Shown here: positions 33,933 to 42,836 of the stretch, piece by piece
Numbering within the stretch: position 1 is the first letter of the stretch
Layout of the letters: every line of letters starts with the position of its first letter
DNA from: Promethearchaeati archaeon
GTDB lineage: Archaea; Asgardarchaeota; Heimdallarchaeia; JABLTI01
Reading direction: 5' to 3'
Assembly: GCA_013166835.1 (NCBI GenBank)
Contig: JABLTI010000019.1
Location: 1 to 44,602 of the forward strand
Length of the DNA: 44,602 nt
Translations under genes and position numbers: made by a program
The notes under the pieces: generated by a model
Told to the model about the DNA's origin: nothing
The model's input: only the letters and a program-made list of their open reading frames with translations
Database searches by the model: none

Positions 33933-35303
33933 ATGAGTAACAATTTTACAGAAAAAGCATTAGAAGTAGCACAGAAAGAAGGAGCAACCGAAGTTATTGC
34001 TCGATTAGTCGAAGGACCAAATTATCAAATTCGATTCTCAAATTCCAACATTGATATTTCTAAACAATGGGATCAAAGTATGTTAGAAGTCTTCATTGCG
34101 ATTGGCAAACAAATAACTCAAGTAGATATCCAAGATCCTACAATTCCAAAAATAGAACAAATTGTTAAGCAAGCTACCAATTTTGTTAAAAGAATGCCTG
34201 ATAGTCAGCTCTATGCTACAATGGAGTCAAAGAAGCATTCCTACAATGCAATTGATGGTTTGTATGATAAGACTATTGAGACTTTTCCTGAGAAAGCACC
34301 TGAGATGGTAAATATTGCTATAGAAAAAGCACTTGAAGTCGGTGCAAAAAGGGTTGCTGGTGTGCTTTATTTTGGAAAAACGAGGTCGGAATTACTAACA
34401 AGCTACGGAAATTCAGGTTCATACGATTCATCGTTCTATAGAATGACAATACGCTCATTCGTTGATTTTGAAAGTAGTGGTCAAGATGTAGTTGTTGGAA
34501 GAAATATGTCTGACATCGAAAAGAAACTTTCAGAAGCAGGCGAAAATGCTGGAAAACTCGCTAAAATGGCTGTTGGTGGAAAACAAGGCAAAGCAGGAAA
34601 ATACGATTTGATTCTTAGTCCTACTGTTGGTGGTAATCTCTTTGGACAAATAACTGATGGAGCTAATCCCTTAATGCTCTTATTAAACATGAGTCCATTA
34701 GGAGACCACTTTGGTGAGCAAATAACACCTGAGAATTTTCATGTGGTAGATGATCCACATATAAGTGAAGGTTTAGGAAGCAAACCATTTGATGTGGAAG
34801 GAACTCCTACCAGTAAAACACCAATCATTCAAAATGGTGTCTTAGTTGGTTTGATTCACAACACAACTTCTGGAATAATGATGCAAGCTGAAAGTACTGG
34901 AAATTCAAATCTCACCAGTTTCTTTGGTTCTGGATCCAAGTTTCTCGCTCCTGAACCAACAAATATGGTTTATAGTAAAGGTGATTACTCCCTCGATGAA
35001 ATCATTGCTGAATCCAAGAAACCAACAATCTATGTTACCAGCAATTGGTATACACGTTATACAAATATGTTAGAAGGAGAATTCTCAACCATACCTCGAG
35101 ATGGAATGTTTCTTATTGAAGACGGGGAAATCAAAAAACCTGTCAGGAAGCTTCGAATCTCAGAGAACCTTCTCAAAATGAGTAAAAGAGTAGAAGCAAT
35201 TGGTAAGGACCGCAAACAGATTTATTGGTGGGAAGTATATACACCGACATTTATTCCAACAATAAAAATAGCAGACTGCAATATCACTGCAGCTACTCAG
35301 TAA
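33933..35303 (+). CDS. tldE: TldE/PmbA metalloprotease-like subunit
   Basis: Partner of TldD, 456 residues from the ATG at 33933, which has GGAGGAG upstream overlapping the end of tldD; the TTG at 33918 is inside that ribosome binding site. The protein lacks the HExxxH zinc motif, as TldE proteins do, and has the family segments GKYDLILSPTVGGNLFGQI, DDPHISEGLGSKPFDVEGTPT, GVLVGLIHNTTSG, SNWYTRYTNMLEGEFSTIPRDGMFLIEDGE. It forms a heterodimer with TldD in characterised species. The operon ends at a strong terminator. Confidence 0.92.
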   Translation: MSNNFTEKALEVAQKEGATEVIARLVEGPNYQIRFSNSNIDISKQWDQSMLEVFIAIGKQITQVDIQDPTIPKIEQIVKQATNFVKRMPDSQLYATMESKKHSYNAIDGLYDKTIETFPEKAPEMVNIAIEKALEVGAKRVAGVLYFGKTRSELLTSYGNSGSYDSSFYRMTIRSFVDFESSGQDVVVGRNMSDIEKKLSEAGENAGKLAKMAVGGKQGKAGKYDLILSPTVGGNLFGQITDGANPLMLLLNMSPLGDHFGEQITPENFHVVDDPHISEGLGSKPFDVEGTPTSKTPIIQNGVLVGLIHNTTSGIMMQAESTGNSNLTSFFGSGSKFLAPEPTNMVYSKGDYSLDEIIAESKKPTIYVTSNWYTRYTNMLEGEFSTIPRDGMFLIEDGEIKKPVRKLRISENLLKMSKRVEAIGKDRKQIYWWEVYTPTFIPTIKIADCNITAATQ

Positions 35304-35314
35304 TTTAGAAAAAC

Positions 35315-35342
35315 CTCTCGAACTCGTAATAGAGTTTGAGAG
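35315..35342 (+). terminator. Terminator of the tldD-tldE unit
   Basis: CTCTCGAACTC and GAGTTTGAGAG form an eleven-pair stem (one G-T) with loop GTAATA, 11 bases after the tldE stop, followed by AAAAACTTTTTTTCTTTT. Confidence 0.75.
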
Positions 35343-35455
35343 AAAAACTTTTTTTCTTTTAATTGTATGCTGATAATTTAAATAAAGCATCTACATAAAG
35401 TTCATATAGATAAAAGAATTGATATGATTTTTTATGATGAAAAGAAGATGAGTAT

Positions 35456-37096
35456 ATGTCGAAAAAAACCAAATTTGTGTTTATCGTTGGTGGAGTCATG
35501 TCCGGTATTGGAAAAGGGATTGTGACTTCCAGTATAGGGAAAAATATTCAGATTCGTAAAGGAACAATTGATCTTATTAAAATTGATCCCTACCTAAACA
35601 TCGATGCTGGTACCATGAATCCAATACAGCATGGTGAAGTATTTGTAACAGATGATGGGGGAGAAATAGATGTTGATTTTGGTCATTACGCTAGGATTCT
35701 AGGATTAAATATGAAGAAAAGTCAGAACATTACCACAGGTAAAGTTTATCGAGAGGTTATTAGAAAAGAACGAGCAGGAGATTATCTCGGGCAAACTGTA
35801 CAAGTTATCCCTCATATTACAGATGAAATTAAGAAAAGAATTCGAGCGGTTGTTGAATTAAGAAATCCTGATGTTTTACTTATTGAAGTTGGTGGTACAG
35901 TTGGTGACATGGAGTCTCAGCCTTTTCTAGAAGCTATTCGGCAAATGATCATGGAGGAAAACAAAGAAGACACCTTGCTAGTTCATACAACATTTATCCC
36001 AGTTCCTGCCCATCTTGGTGAACCAAAAACAAAACCAACTCAACATTCAGTGAAAGAGCTAAGAAGCATTGGTTTGAATCCAACAATCATAGTGTGTAGA
36101 AGTCACAAAGTTTTAGACGAACAAACACAAGAAAAAGTAGCTTTATTCTGTAACGTACCGAAAGAAGCTGTCTTTACTTTACCAGACTTGGATACAGTAT
36201 ATTCAGCACCATACATGCTTGATCAACAAGGATTTGGTGAACTAGTATTCAAAGAACTTGATTTAAAGGGAGAAAAAGTCGATTGGAAAGAATGGAATGA
36301 TTTAACTGAGCGTTACGAAAATCCAGAAGATTGTGTAAAAATTGCAATGGGTGGAAAATATACAACTATAATTGATTCATATATTTCTGTTAACGAGGCA
36401 TTGAAGCATGCAGCTGCCTTTTTCAAATATGGAGTTAAAATCGATTGGATAGATACTGAAGAAATTGAACAAGATAAAGACAAAGTTAAAGTTGTGGAAG
36501 AATATGATGGGTTGTTAGTTCCCGGGGGATTCGGTTACAGAGGTACCGAAGGAAAAATCACGATGATCTGTCATGCACGTGAGAATAATATTCCTTTCTT
36601 AGGATTGTGTTTTGGATTTCAATTAGCTACTGTAGAATTTTCAAGAAATGTAGTTGGTGTTAAAGATGCATCCAGTTTTGAATTCACAATGAATGGTGAA
36701 GTAAAATCCAAAAATCTAGTTATCGATCTTTTACCAGAACAAAAAGGAGTTACAGATTTAGGAGGAACTATGAGATTAGGTGGCTTAAAAGTACTAATCA
36801 AGAAAGGGACAAACACACATAGACTTTACAAAAAGGATCTAATTGTAGAAAGACATAGACATAGATTCGAAGTAAATCCAGAGTTCATAGAACGAATTGA
36901 GAAAAAAGGTCTTGTTTTTGCAGGAACATCTGAAGATGGACGAAGAATGGAGATTTTTGAATTACCAGGACATAGATTCTTCCAAGCATCACAATTTCAT
37001 CCTGAATTTACTTCACTTCCTTGGAATCCAAATCCTTTGTTCAGAGGTTTCATAGAAGCAGCAATAGAAAGGAAGAAGGAAAGACTCAAAACCTAG
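35456..37096 (+). CDS. pyrG: CTP synthase
   Basis: Converts UTP to CTP using ATP and glutamine; 546 residues, normal length. The synthase domain begins GGVMSGIGKGIVTSSIG and continues KIDPYLNIDAGTMNPIQHGEVFVTDDG. The class I glutaminase domain has the nucleophile in LGLCFGFQ (near residue 385) and the His/Glu pair in FHPEF near 514. A TATA-like ATTTAAATAAAG at about 35376 would give a leader of some 50 bases. It is a single-gene unit, convergent with the ArsR-type gene. Confidence 0.97.
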   Translation: MSKKTKFVFIVGGVMSGIGKGIVTSSIGKNIQIRKGTIDLIKIDPYLNIDAGTMNPIQHGEVFVTDDGGEIDVDFGHYARILGLNMKKSQNITTGKVYREVIRKERAGDYLGQTVQVIPHITDEIKKRIRAVVELRNPDVLLIEVGGTVGDMESQPFLEAIRQMIMEENKEDTLLVHTTFIPVPAHLGEPKTKPTQHSVKELRSIGLNPTIIVCRSHKVLDEQTQEKVALFCNVPKEAVFTLPDLDTVYSAPYMLDQQGFGELVFKELDLKGEKVDWKEWNDLTERYENPEDCVKIAMGGKYTTIIDSYISVNEALKHAAAFFKYGVKIDWIDTEEIEQDKDKVKVVEEYDGLLVPGGFGYRGTEGKITMICHARENNIPFLGLCFGFQLATVEFSRNVVGVKDASSFEFTMNGEVKSKNLVIDLLPEQKGVTDLGGTMRLGGLKVLIKKGTNTHRLYKKDLIVERHRHRFEVNPEFIERIEKKGLVFAGTSEDGRRMEIFELPGHRFFQASQFHPEFTSLPWNPNPLFRGFIEAAIERKKERLKT

Positions 37097-37144
37097 TACC
37101 ATTTGAGAAACAGAATAAAGAAATCCAAAAAGAAATTGGAAAAA

Positions 37145-37423
37145 TTATATCTTGAAAATTACTGTATCAACTTTTGTACTGCAAATCTTTCGAACACCAT
37201 GCATTCCCGGTTCATAACGAGAAACCAAAAGCTTTGCATTTTCAAGAATTTTAATTTGAGCACTAATATTTGCTTCTGTTTGATTTAATAAACCCGCAAT
37301 ACGGCTTACGTCAATGTCTTTTTCAGAGGTCAGCCTAAGAATTCGCACCCGTGTTTTGGATGAAAGTGCTTTTGCGACTAGGTTGATATCGTCACTATCT
37401 ACATCTAAAGTTTCTTTTGACAT
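37145..37423 (-). CDS. ArsR-like winged-helix regulator
   Basis: A 92-residue helix-turn-helix protein. VAKALSSKTRVRILRLTSEKDIDVSRIAGLLNQTEANISAQIKILENAKLLVSR is the helix-turn-helix and wing core of the ArsR fold, cut here in description by its position (residues about 15-70). No metal-binding CxC motif is seen in the recognition helix. GAGGT lies about nine bases before the ATG. It is divergent from the RIO2 gene over a 231-base interval and convergent with pyrG. Confidence 0.82.
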   Translation of the reverse strand: MSKETLDVDSDDINLVAKALSSKTRVRILRLTSEKDIDVSRIAGLLNQTEANISAQIKILENAKLLVSRYEPGMHGVRKICSTKVDTVIFKI

Positions 37424-37654
37424 GTCAATACCTCTTCCATTAAGAAGTTCGGAGTACTACTACAATTAATACAATAAATAAAAGTTTCTGTGAATTTTTT
37501 AATGATTGTTTTATGAAAAAAAAGTGTTGAATGATATAAAACCTTTTTTATTAAAGGCGAAGAAGAACAAATTACTTAAAACAATGGATAGACTTTATCC
37601 ATAAATAGAAAATTTGCATTGAAAAAAACTTACAGCAAATATAAGTGATGATTC
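37424..37654. promoter_or_regulatory. Divergent promoter interval of the ArsR-like and rio2 genes
   Basis: Contains ACTTTTATTTATTG (minus strand, about 37476-37489), a TATA candidate for the regulator, and GATATAAAACC (about 37531-37541) for rio2. Between the latter and the rio2 ATG lies a hairpin, ATGGATA/TATCCAT with a five-base loop (37584-37602). No open frame of note. Confidence 0.4.
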
Positions 37655-38548
37655 ATGTCAAAAGCAGCTGAGTATTTACTTGAATTAGAGAAGAATGATT
37701 TCCGGTTATTAACAGCTGTAGAAGTGGGAATGCGGACAGCTGAGTATGTATCAGTGGATTCTATGGTTGAATTTAGTAAGCTCAGACCTGATCAAGTCAT
37801 TAAAAGACTGGATAATCTTCATTATAGGGATCTTCTTCATCGTTGGAAGGGTCAATTCACAGGTTATCAATTGACACATCATGGTTACGATGTTCTAGCA
37901 TTTCGAGCATTATCAGAAAGAGACACAATTATTGCAATAGGTAGAGAATTAGGGAAAGGAAAAGAATCCGATGTTTTTCTTGCTTATGATGAAGAACAAA
38001 AAACTTTGGTAGCAAAAATCCATCGAGTTGGTCGACCTAGTTTTCAAAGAAGTAAAAAACTTAGAGGATATCTAGGGTCAAAAGGACACATTAATTGGTT
38101 ATATAAATCAAGATTATCAGCAGAAAGAGAACTGCTTGGATTAAAAATCGCTAACAAAATAAAACTAAAAGCTCCAAAAGCTATTGATGGTAACCGTCAC
38201 ATAGTAATTATGGAGTTTTTCGAAGGAACAGAACTAATGAATATTGGATTGAAAAATCCTTTGAAAATTTTTAATGGAATAATTTCCGAAATCAGAAAGT
38301 TATTTGTTAAGGGAAAAATTATTCATGGAGATCTTTCGGAATATAATGTCCTAATCACTCCAAAAGAAGATTTTCTGATAATTGATTTTCCACAATACGA
38401 GTCTGCTGAACATGTTAATGCTGGGGAATTACTTTATCGAGACATAAATAATATCTGCAAGTATTTTAAACGAAAATTCAAAGTGGAGTCTGACCCACAA
38501 ACCATCACAGAAGTTATTATGGAAGAATATGAAAAACAAAAACTCTGA
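37655..38548 (+). CDS. rio2: RIO2 family atypical serine kinase/ATPase
   Basis: Conserved 40S/30S maturation factor of archaea and eukaryotes, 297 residues. The N-terminal winged helix specific to RIO2 occupies about residues 1-90 (VEVGMRTAEYVSVDSM, LDNLHYRDLLHRWKG). The kinase domain has the flexible P-loop GRELGKGKESDVF, the lysine in LVAKIHRVGR, the catalytic loop IHGDLSEYNV near residue 224 and the metal Asp in LIIDFPQ near 247. In eukaryotes it binds the pre-40S subunit. The gene stands alone. Confidence 0.96.
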   Translation: MSKAAEYLLELEKNDFRLLTAVEVGMRTAEYVSVDSMVEFSKLRPDQVIKRLDNLHYRDLLHRWKGQFTGYQLTHHGYDVLAFRALSERDTIIAIGRELGKGKESDVFLAYDEEQKTLVAKIHRVGRPSFQRSKKLRGYLGSKGHINWLYKSRLSAERELLGLKIANKIKLKAPKAIDGNRHIVIMEFFEGTELMNIGLKNPLKIFNGIISEIRKLFVKGKIIHGDLSEYNVLITPKEDFLIIDFPQYESAEHVNAGELLYRDINNICKYFKRKFKVESDPQTITEVIMEEYEKQKL

Positions 38549-38635
38549 TTCATTTGTTTTATGTTTTTCGGAAAAAAACTTTTGTAAGACTGTGTATTAA
38601 CATCACTGGTAAATGAAAAAATAAAGGTGTCACAA

Positions 38636-39637
38636 ATGGGTTGGTTTTTTAGTCAAGCAATAAATGAGGTCCTTCAGAAACTCCCTAATTGGTTAATAGT
38701 TATTTTTCAAGGAATAACATTCTTGGGTGATCCTATTATCTACATTGTTATTTTAGCTGTTGGTTTCTGGATTTACAAAAAGAGGGATGCAATAATTGCT
38801 ATGTATGTTTTGTTAACATCTGTTTTTCTGAATTTCTTCCTTAAAACCCTAATACAGAAACCCAGACCTACGGAATCAATTCGGATTATCGAAGAGGACG
38901 GTTTTAGTACTCCCTCTGGTCATGCTCAAAATTCAACAGCAGTTTATGGATGGATTATGCTTTACTTTAAGAAAATCTGGTTGTATATTGTTACTCCAAT
39001 TTTAGTTTTTTTAATTTGTCTTTCACGAGTAGTTTTAGGAGTTCATTACATTGGCGATGTGATTATTGGATTTCTCATTGGTGCTGTTATATTGATTGCT
39101 TTATATTTCCTCATGCCATATATACTCAAGTGGATGGAAAATTGGTCTGATAGAAGAAAAATTATTGTAGGTGAAGCATATGGAGTTGCTGTTTTTATCA
39201 TAACCTTTACTCAAGGTTTATTTGGTAACTGGGATCCAGATCATGTAACAAATCCAGTTCTTGTGGATAATACAGCACAAATAGTGTCTGCGTTAATTCT
39301 CATACCAGTTTTAGTCTGGTTTGAATCAAAATTTATCAAAATGAAGAATGAGAATATTGATTGGTCTTCCAAACTTCTCCGGGCAATCGTAGGGTTAGTA
39401 GTTTTAATTGGAGCCTATTTTGGTTTTGCTTTGCTTTTTGATTTAATTGATACCACAGAATTAGCATTTATGGCAAAGTATTCAGTTGATTATTTGCTTA
39501 GATTTATCCGATATTCCATTCTTATGGTCTTAGCAGTTTTATTATTACCCCTATTATTTGCTCGAGTAAAATTATTCTCTAAAGAAAAAGAAGTTGCTCA
39601 GACAGTAAAGTCAACAGAAAAAAGTGCTAAAACTTAG
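38636..39637 (+). CDS. PAP2-family membrane phosphatase
   Basis: An integral membrane enzyme of 333 residues that likely dephosphorylates a lipid phosphate. The active-site signature is complete: KTLIQKPRP (motif 1), TPSGHAQNS (motif 2) and SRVVLGVHYIGDV (motif 3), facing one side of a helical bundle. After the catalytic core there are about three more membrane segments and a Lys-rich tail. I start at the ATG at 38636, with AAAGGTG five bases upstream, instead of the GTG at 38627 within that site. It ends one base from the stop of the convergent Hdr-like gene. Confidence 0.9.
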   Translation: MGWFFSQAINEVLQKLPNWLIVIFQGITFLGDPIIYIVILAVGFWIYKKRDAIIAMYVLLTSVFLNFFLKTLIQKPRPTESIRIIEEDGFSTPSGHAQNSTAVYGWIMLYFKKIWLYIVTPILVFLICLSRVVLGVHYIGDVIIGFLIGAVILIALYFLMPYILKWMENWSDRRKIIVGEAYGVAVFIITFTQGLFGNWDPDHVTNPVLVDNTAQIVSALILIPVLVWFESKFIKMKNENIDWSSKLLRAIVGLVVLIGAYFGFALLFDLIDTTELAFMAKYSVDYLLRFIRYSILMVLAVLLLPLLFARVKLFSKEKEVAQTVKSTEKSAKT

Positions 39638-39638
39638 A

Positions 39639-40925
39639 TTATTTTTTAGCTCTTTTTCTTTCAACTATCTCATTAATTTCTTCATTTGATGCACCTAATG
39701 CATAATCTAAAATTTCTGTAAAAAAGAAGGTTGGCAAATAACTATTAGAGTACACACTTTGATGCACAGTAAAATTCATACTACAATTCCCACAACCCAA
39801 TATCAGTGCATCAGCCTTATGGTTAATTAATGACTTAATTCTCTTTTTGGCAATTTTATACGCTAATTCTTCATCATACTGCAACATCGAAGAACCACAA
39901 CAGAATGTCTCAAAGGGATACTTGATCGTAGTGACTGAAGTCAAGGTTAAGAGATTTCTCAATAAATCAGCTCCATGTATTGCAGATGGAGAGTATTTCG
40001 AAGGTCGTATTACTTGACATGGTACTTGTGTTGCTACTTTCAGAAAGTTTAGATTCTGCATTTGTTTTTGTTTTCTCAATGCCAGTATTTTAGATTGCAT
40101 TTCTTCTTTTAGAAGAAATTCAGATAGATGTTCAACTATTATTTCTCCTGAGTAAACCAATGAGACTTTAGCCAAGTATTTGTTAACAAGTTTGAGTTTT
40201 TCCTTGCTATCTGAAAGAATCTGATTTCCTCTCCTTAAATTACCAGAACAACCTCCACATAGACTAACAATTTTCTTATAACCATATTTCTCTGCGATTG
40301 CAAGATTATAAGCAGTAATAGTCAACCAAAGCTCTTCTGATTGCGATTCAGTCATAATTGATCCACAACATGAAAATGGCAAATCTTGATACTTTACGCA
40401 TAGTTTGTCTAGTAATTGTCTTGCTGATAATTCATAATTTGGAACTCTATATGGAATTAAGCAGCCTAGGAATAATGCAATTTCTTCTTTCTCTTTTCTG
40501 AGGAATTCTGGTTTTGATTCAAAAACTATCTTGGTTTGATCCTTTTCTAATTCTCCCATAATACCATTGATAAGATATTTAAAACTCATTAGCTCTGGTA
40601 ACGGTAATTTAGGCAAACCATAATCATGTCTAAATTCTCGTATCGATTTATTCAGATCAAACAAAAAACCATATTTCTTTAGGTTCTCGAGAGGTTCTCT
40701 CATCCTTGTTGTTTTTTGTTCATGAGTTCTTCTCTGGTCAATTGCATATTGTCTTGGGGAATTATCTATGCAAATATCTTCACAATAAAAGCATGAAGTG
40801 CAGTACCACATATCACCCTCGTCTCGAGTTATCGGAATAGCTCCTTCACTCTTATCAGCTACCGTGACTGGGCATGCTTTGCATTTGTAAAAATCGTCGC
40901 ATTCTTCGTATGGCATAACAATCAA
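39639..40925 (-). CDS. HdrB/HdrD-like Fe-S oxidoreductase with N-terminal ferredoxin domain
   Basis: A 428-residue protein with an N-terminal Cys-rich ferredoxin-like region (CDDFYKCKACP, CTSCFYCEDIC) followed by two CCG domains: GCLIPYR...CCGS...CGGCSGNL and VPCQVIRPS...CCGSSM...CGNCSMNF. CCG domains bind the non-cubane 4Fe-4S clusters of heterodisulfide reductases and related enzymes. The arrangement fuses HdrC-like and HdrB-like parts, as in HdrD. No hdrA, flavoprotein or methanogenesis gene is nearby, so the thiol substrate and electron donor are unknown. The N-terminal site is not a perfect pair of 4Fe-4S motifs. Confidence 0.8.
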   Translation of the reverse strand: MIVMPYEECDDFYKCKACPVTVADKSEGAIPITRDEGDMWYCTSCFYCEDICIDNSPRQYAIDQRRTHEQKTTRMREPLENLKKYGFLFDLNKSIREFRHDYGLPKLPLPELMSFKYLINGIMGELEKDQTKIVFESKPEFLRKEKEEIALFLGCLIPYRVPNYELSARQLLDKLCVKYQDLPFSCCGSIMTESQSEELWLTITAYNLAIAEKYGYKKIVSLCGGCSGNLRRGNQILSDSKEKLKLVNKYLAKVSLVYSGEIIVEHLSEFLLKEEMQSKILALRKQKQMQNLNFLKVATQVPCQVIRPSKYSPSAIHGADLLRNLLTLTSVTTIKYPFETFCCGSSMLQYDEELAYKIAKKRIKSLINHKADALILGCGNCSMNFTVHQSVYSNSYLPTFFFTEILDYALGASNEEINEIVERKRAKK

Positions 40926-41013
40926 TGACTAATTCTAAATGCCTATCATGTATAATAATTTCTGTTTCTAAGCAATAACAAAATTTCAAAAATCCTTACT
41001 TTGTAAAGTTGAA

Positions 41014-41322
41014 TTAAAGTTTTCCGAGTTCGGTTTCCGATGAAAGTATTTGGTTTAGTTCATTACATAATTCTAAATTTATAGCATTCTCAGCATCGGA
41101 TAAGTAGAGTGTTAAGCATTCTTTCACTGTATCAATTTCAGGCAAATAGGTTTTCCCAAAAGTAATGGCAGCTGTTAATTGCTCTCCTCCCTCATGTACG
41201 TAAGCATTTTCTGCAATTTTCACATAACCAGCAGTTCGTAGTAATTTATCGAAAAGTGTTTCAAATTTCTTTGGCTTTGAAATAAAGCAGGTGATTATCA
41301 TAGGAAATCGAATAGTGCTCAA
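41014..41322 (-). CDS. Unrecognised small protein
   Basis: A 102-residue soluble protein of unknown family. It begins with strand-like RFPMIITCFISKPKKFETLFDKLLRTAGYVKI, followed by EGGEQLTAAITFGKT, DTVKECLTLYLSDAENAINLELCNELNQILSSE. The order strand-helix-strand-strand-helix suggests a small alpha/beta fold. It is divergent from the DUF389 gene, 91 bases past the Hdr-like start, and no motif suggests a function. Confidence 0.5.
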   Translation of the reverse strand: MSTIRFPMIITCFISKPKKFETLFDKLLRTAGYVKIAENAYVHEGGEQLTAAITFGKTYLPEIDTVKECLTLYLSDAENAINLELCNELNQILSSETELGKL

Positions 41323-41490
41323 TCTCGTATCACTTTCCCTAGTATTCGTTATTAATATGGTATTTTGGATTAAATTTGTTTCTAGGATAAAACATTGGTT
41401 TCAATGGATAATGGTTACTGGGCATCCAAAAAGTAAAAAGATAAGAAGCACCTTGTCCATTAATGGATTGAGCTATTCGGTGTAAAAATT

Positions 41491-42816
41491 ATGAAGCAAA
41501 TCCAAGTTACAGTTCCAGCAGGAGATGGGAATGAATTAGTGAAAAGCTTAGATGAAGTTGTTTCTCCCTCTCAAATCACTCATGTTAAAGGCAGTGATTT
41601 CAGCTTAATTTTGATTACTGTATCCCCTAATAGAACTGGTTTTGTGTTGGATCATCTTATAGATTTAGGGATTGGAAGAGTAAAAGGTAGAATATCCATC
41701 ACAGATGTTGAAGCAACTATTCCGAGGATTAGACCTAGAAAACAGGATCGATTCCTCAGAAGAATATCGATTGAGGAATTGGAAGAAAATGTTTCATCCT
41801 TAACAAAAATGAACTTTAATTTTATTTCCTGGACAATTTTATCCTCAATACTTGCAGCATTAGGACTTGTTGGAGATGATAATGTAACGCTAATTGCTTC
41901 TATGATTATTGCTCCATTAATGGGTCCCTTAGTAGCTCTAGCATTTGGGGCTGTAACTTCTAACCAAAAAATTCTACGGGAAGGAGTTATTACTTCTAGT
42001 GTTGGCATTCTAATTACTATAACAATTGGTATAATAATTGGTTCATTTTATAGATTTACTTTATCCGAGCCTAGCACTTTTATCATTGCTCGTGGGGAAC
42101 CAAATGTTGTAAATCTAGTAATTGCCATTGCATCTGGTTTAACTGCAGGAATTTGTTTTGTAAGCGGAACTTCACTTGCCTTAGTGGGTGTTGCTGCTGC
42201 AGCTGCTCTTTTACCTGTTTCTGTTAATATTGGAATAGCACTTGTTTTAGCTGAATGGCAAATTGCTTTAGGAAGTCTAGTATTATTCATTACTAATGTT
42301 ATATGCGTAATTCTTGGTTGTATGGTTGTTTTTTGGATCAGAAAAGTGGAACCACCTCAAGCAGTGAAAAAAGTCAAAGCAAGAAGAACATTACGAAATC
42401 AAATCATAGCATTTGTTTTAGTCCTGTTAGTAGTGGCATTTCCAATTGTCCAAACTTCTGTGCAAATCATACGGAAATGGCGTTATCAAACATTTGCAAA
42501 TGAAGCTATGAATGATTATATTCGTCCCTTGGATGGTGTCATTTATCCTCCGGAAGTAGTTGATGTTATTATTGGTGGTGGGATTTTTGGCGGTTACACA
42601 GTAGATATAACAATCCGCATATTTTCAACAAAAGAACTGCCTAATTCAACGTATACAAATCTGAAAATTTCAATTGAAGGAAGAGCTAATCATGGCATAC
42701 GGACGCTGAAACTCGAAGTAGTATTAATTCAAAGTTTTGACACAAGTATGTCTCCACGATACGTTTTACCATATAATTGTGCACCACTGCTAAATTTGTA
42801 TAAGCTTATCAACTAA
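41491..42816 (+). CDS. DUF389 (TIGR00341) membrane protein
   Basis: A 441-residue protein of a widespread, uncharacterised membrane family. A soluble N-terminal ACT-like region (about 1-85) precedes six or so membrane spans, including the family block IASMIIAPLMGPLVALAFGAV and SGTSLALVGVAAAAALLPVSVNIGIAL. The C-terminal part (about 330-441) is soluble and contains GGYTVDITIRIFS. Function of the family is not known. It is 20 bases from the convergent neighbour. Confidence 0.9.
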   Translation: MKQIQVTVPAGDGNELVKSLDEVVSPSQITHVKGSDFSLILITVSPNRTGFVLDHLIDLGIGRVKGRISITDVEATIPRIRPRKQDRFLRRISIEELEENVSSLTKMNFNFISWTILSSILAALGLVGDDNVTLIASMIIAPLMGPLVALAFGAVTSNQKILREGVITSSVGILITITIGIIIGSFYRFTLSEPSTFIIARGEPNVVNLVIAIASGLTAGICFVSGTSLALVGVAAAAALLPVSVNIGIALVLAEWQIALGSLVLFITNVICVILGCMVVFWIRKVEPPQAVKKVKARRTLRNQIIAFVLVLLVVAFPIVQTSVQIIRKWRYQTFANEAMNDYIRPLDGVIYPPEVVDVIIGGGIFGGYTVDITIRIFSTKELPNSTYTNLKISIEGRANHGIRTLKLEVVLIQSFDTSMSPRYVLPYNCAPLLNLYKLIN

Positions 42817-42836
42817 TCAAAAAGAATAAGTTAGTC

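Noticed and set aside
36600..36625. Loss of the glutaminase nucleophile in CTP synthase (LGLCFGFQ differs from the common GICLGMQ)
   Set aside because: The catalytic Cys and the later His/Glu pair are present; the neighbouring substitutions are conservative.
41291..41485. A 64-codon plus-strand frame before the DUF389 gene
   Set aside because: Overlaps the start of the minus-strand orphan, has no ribosome binding site and its hydrophobic stretch is explained by AT-rich composition.
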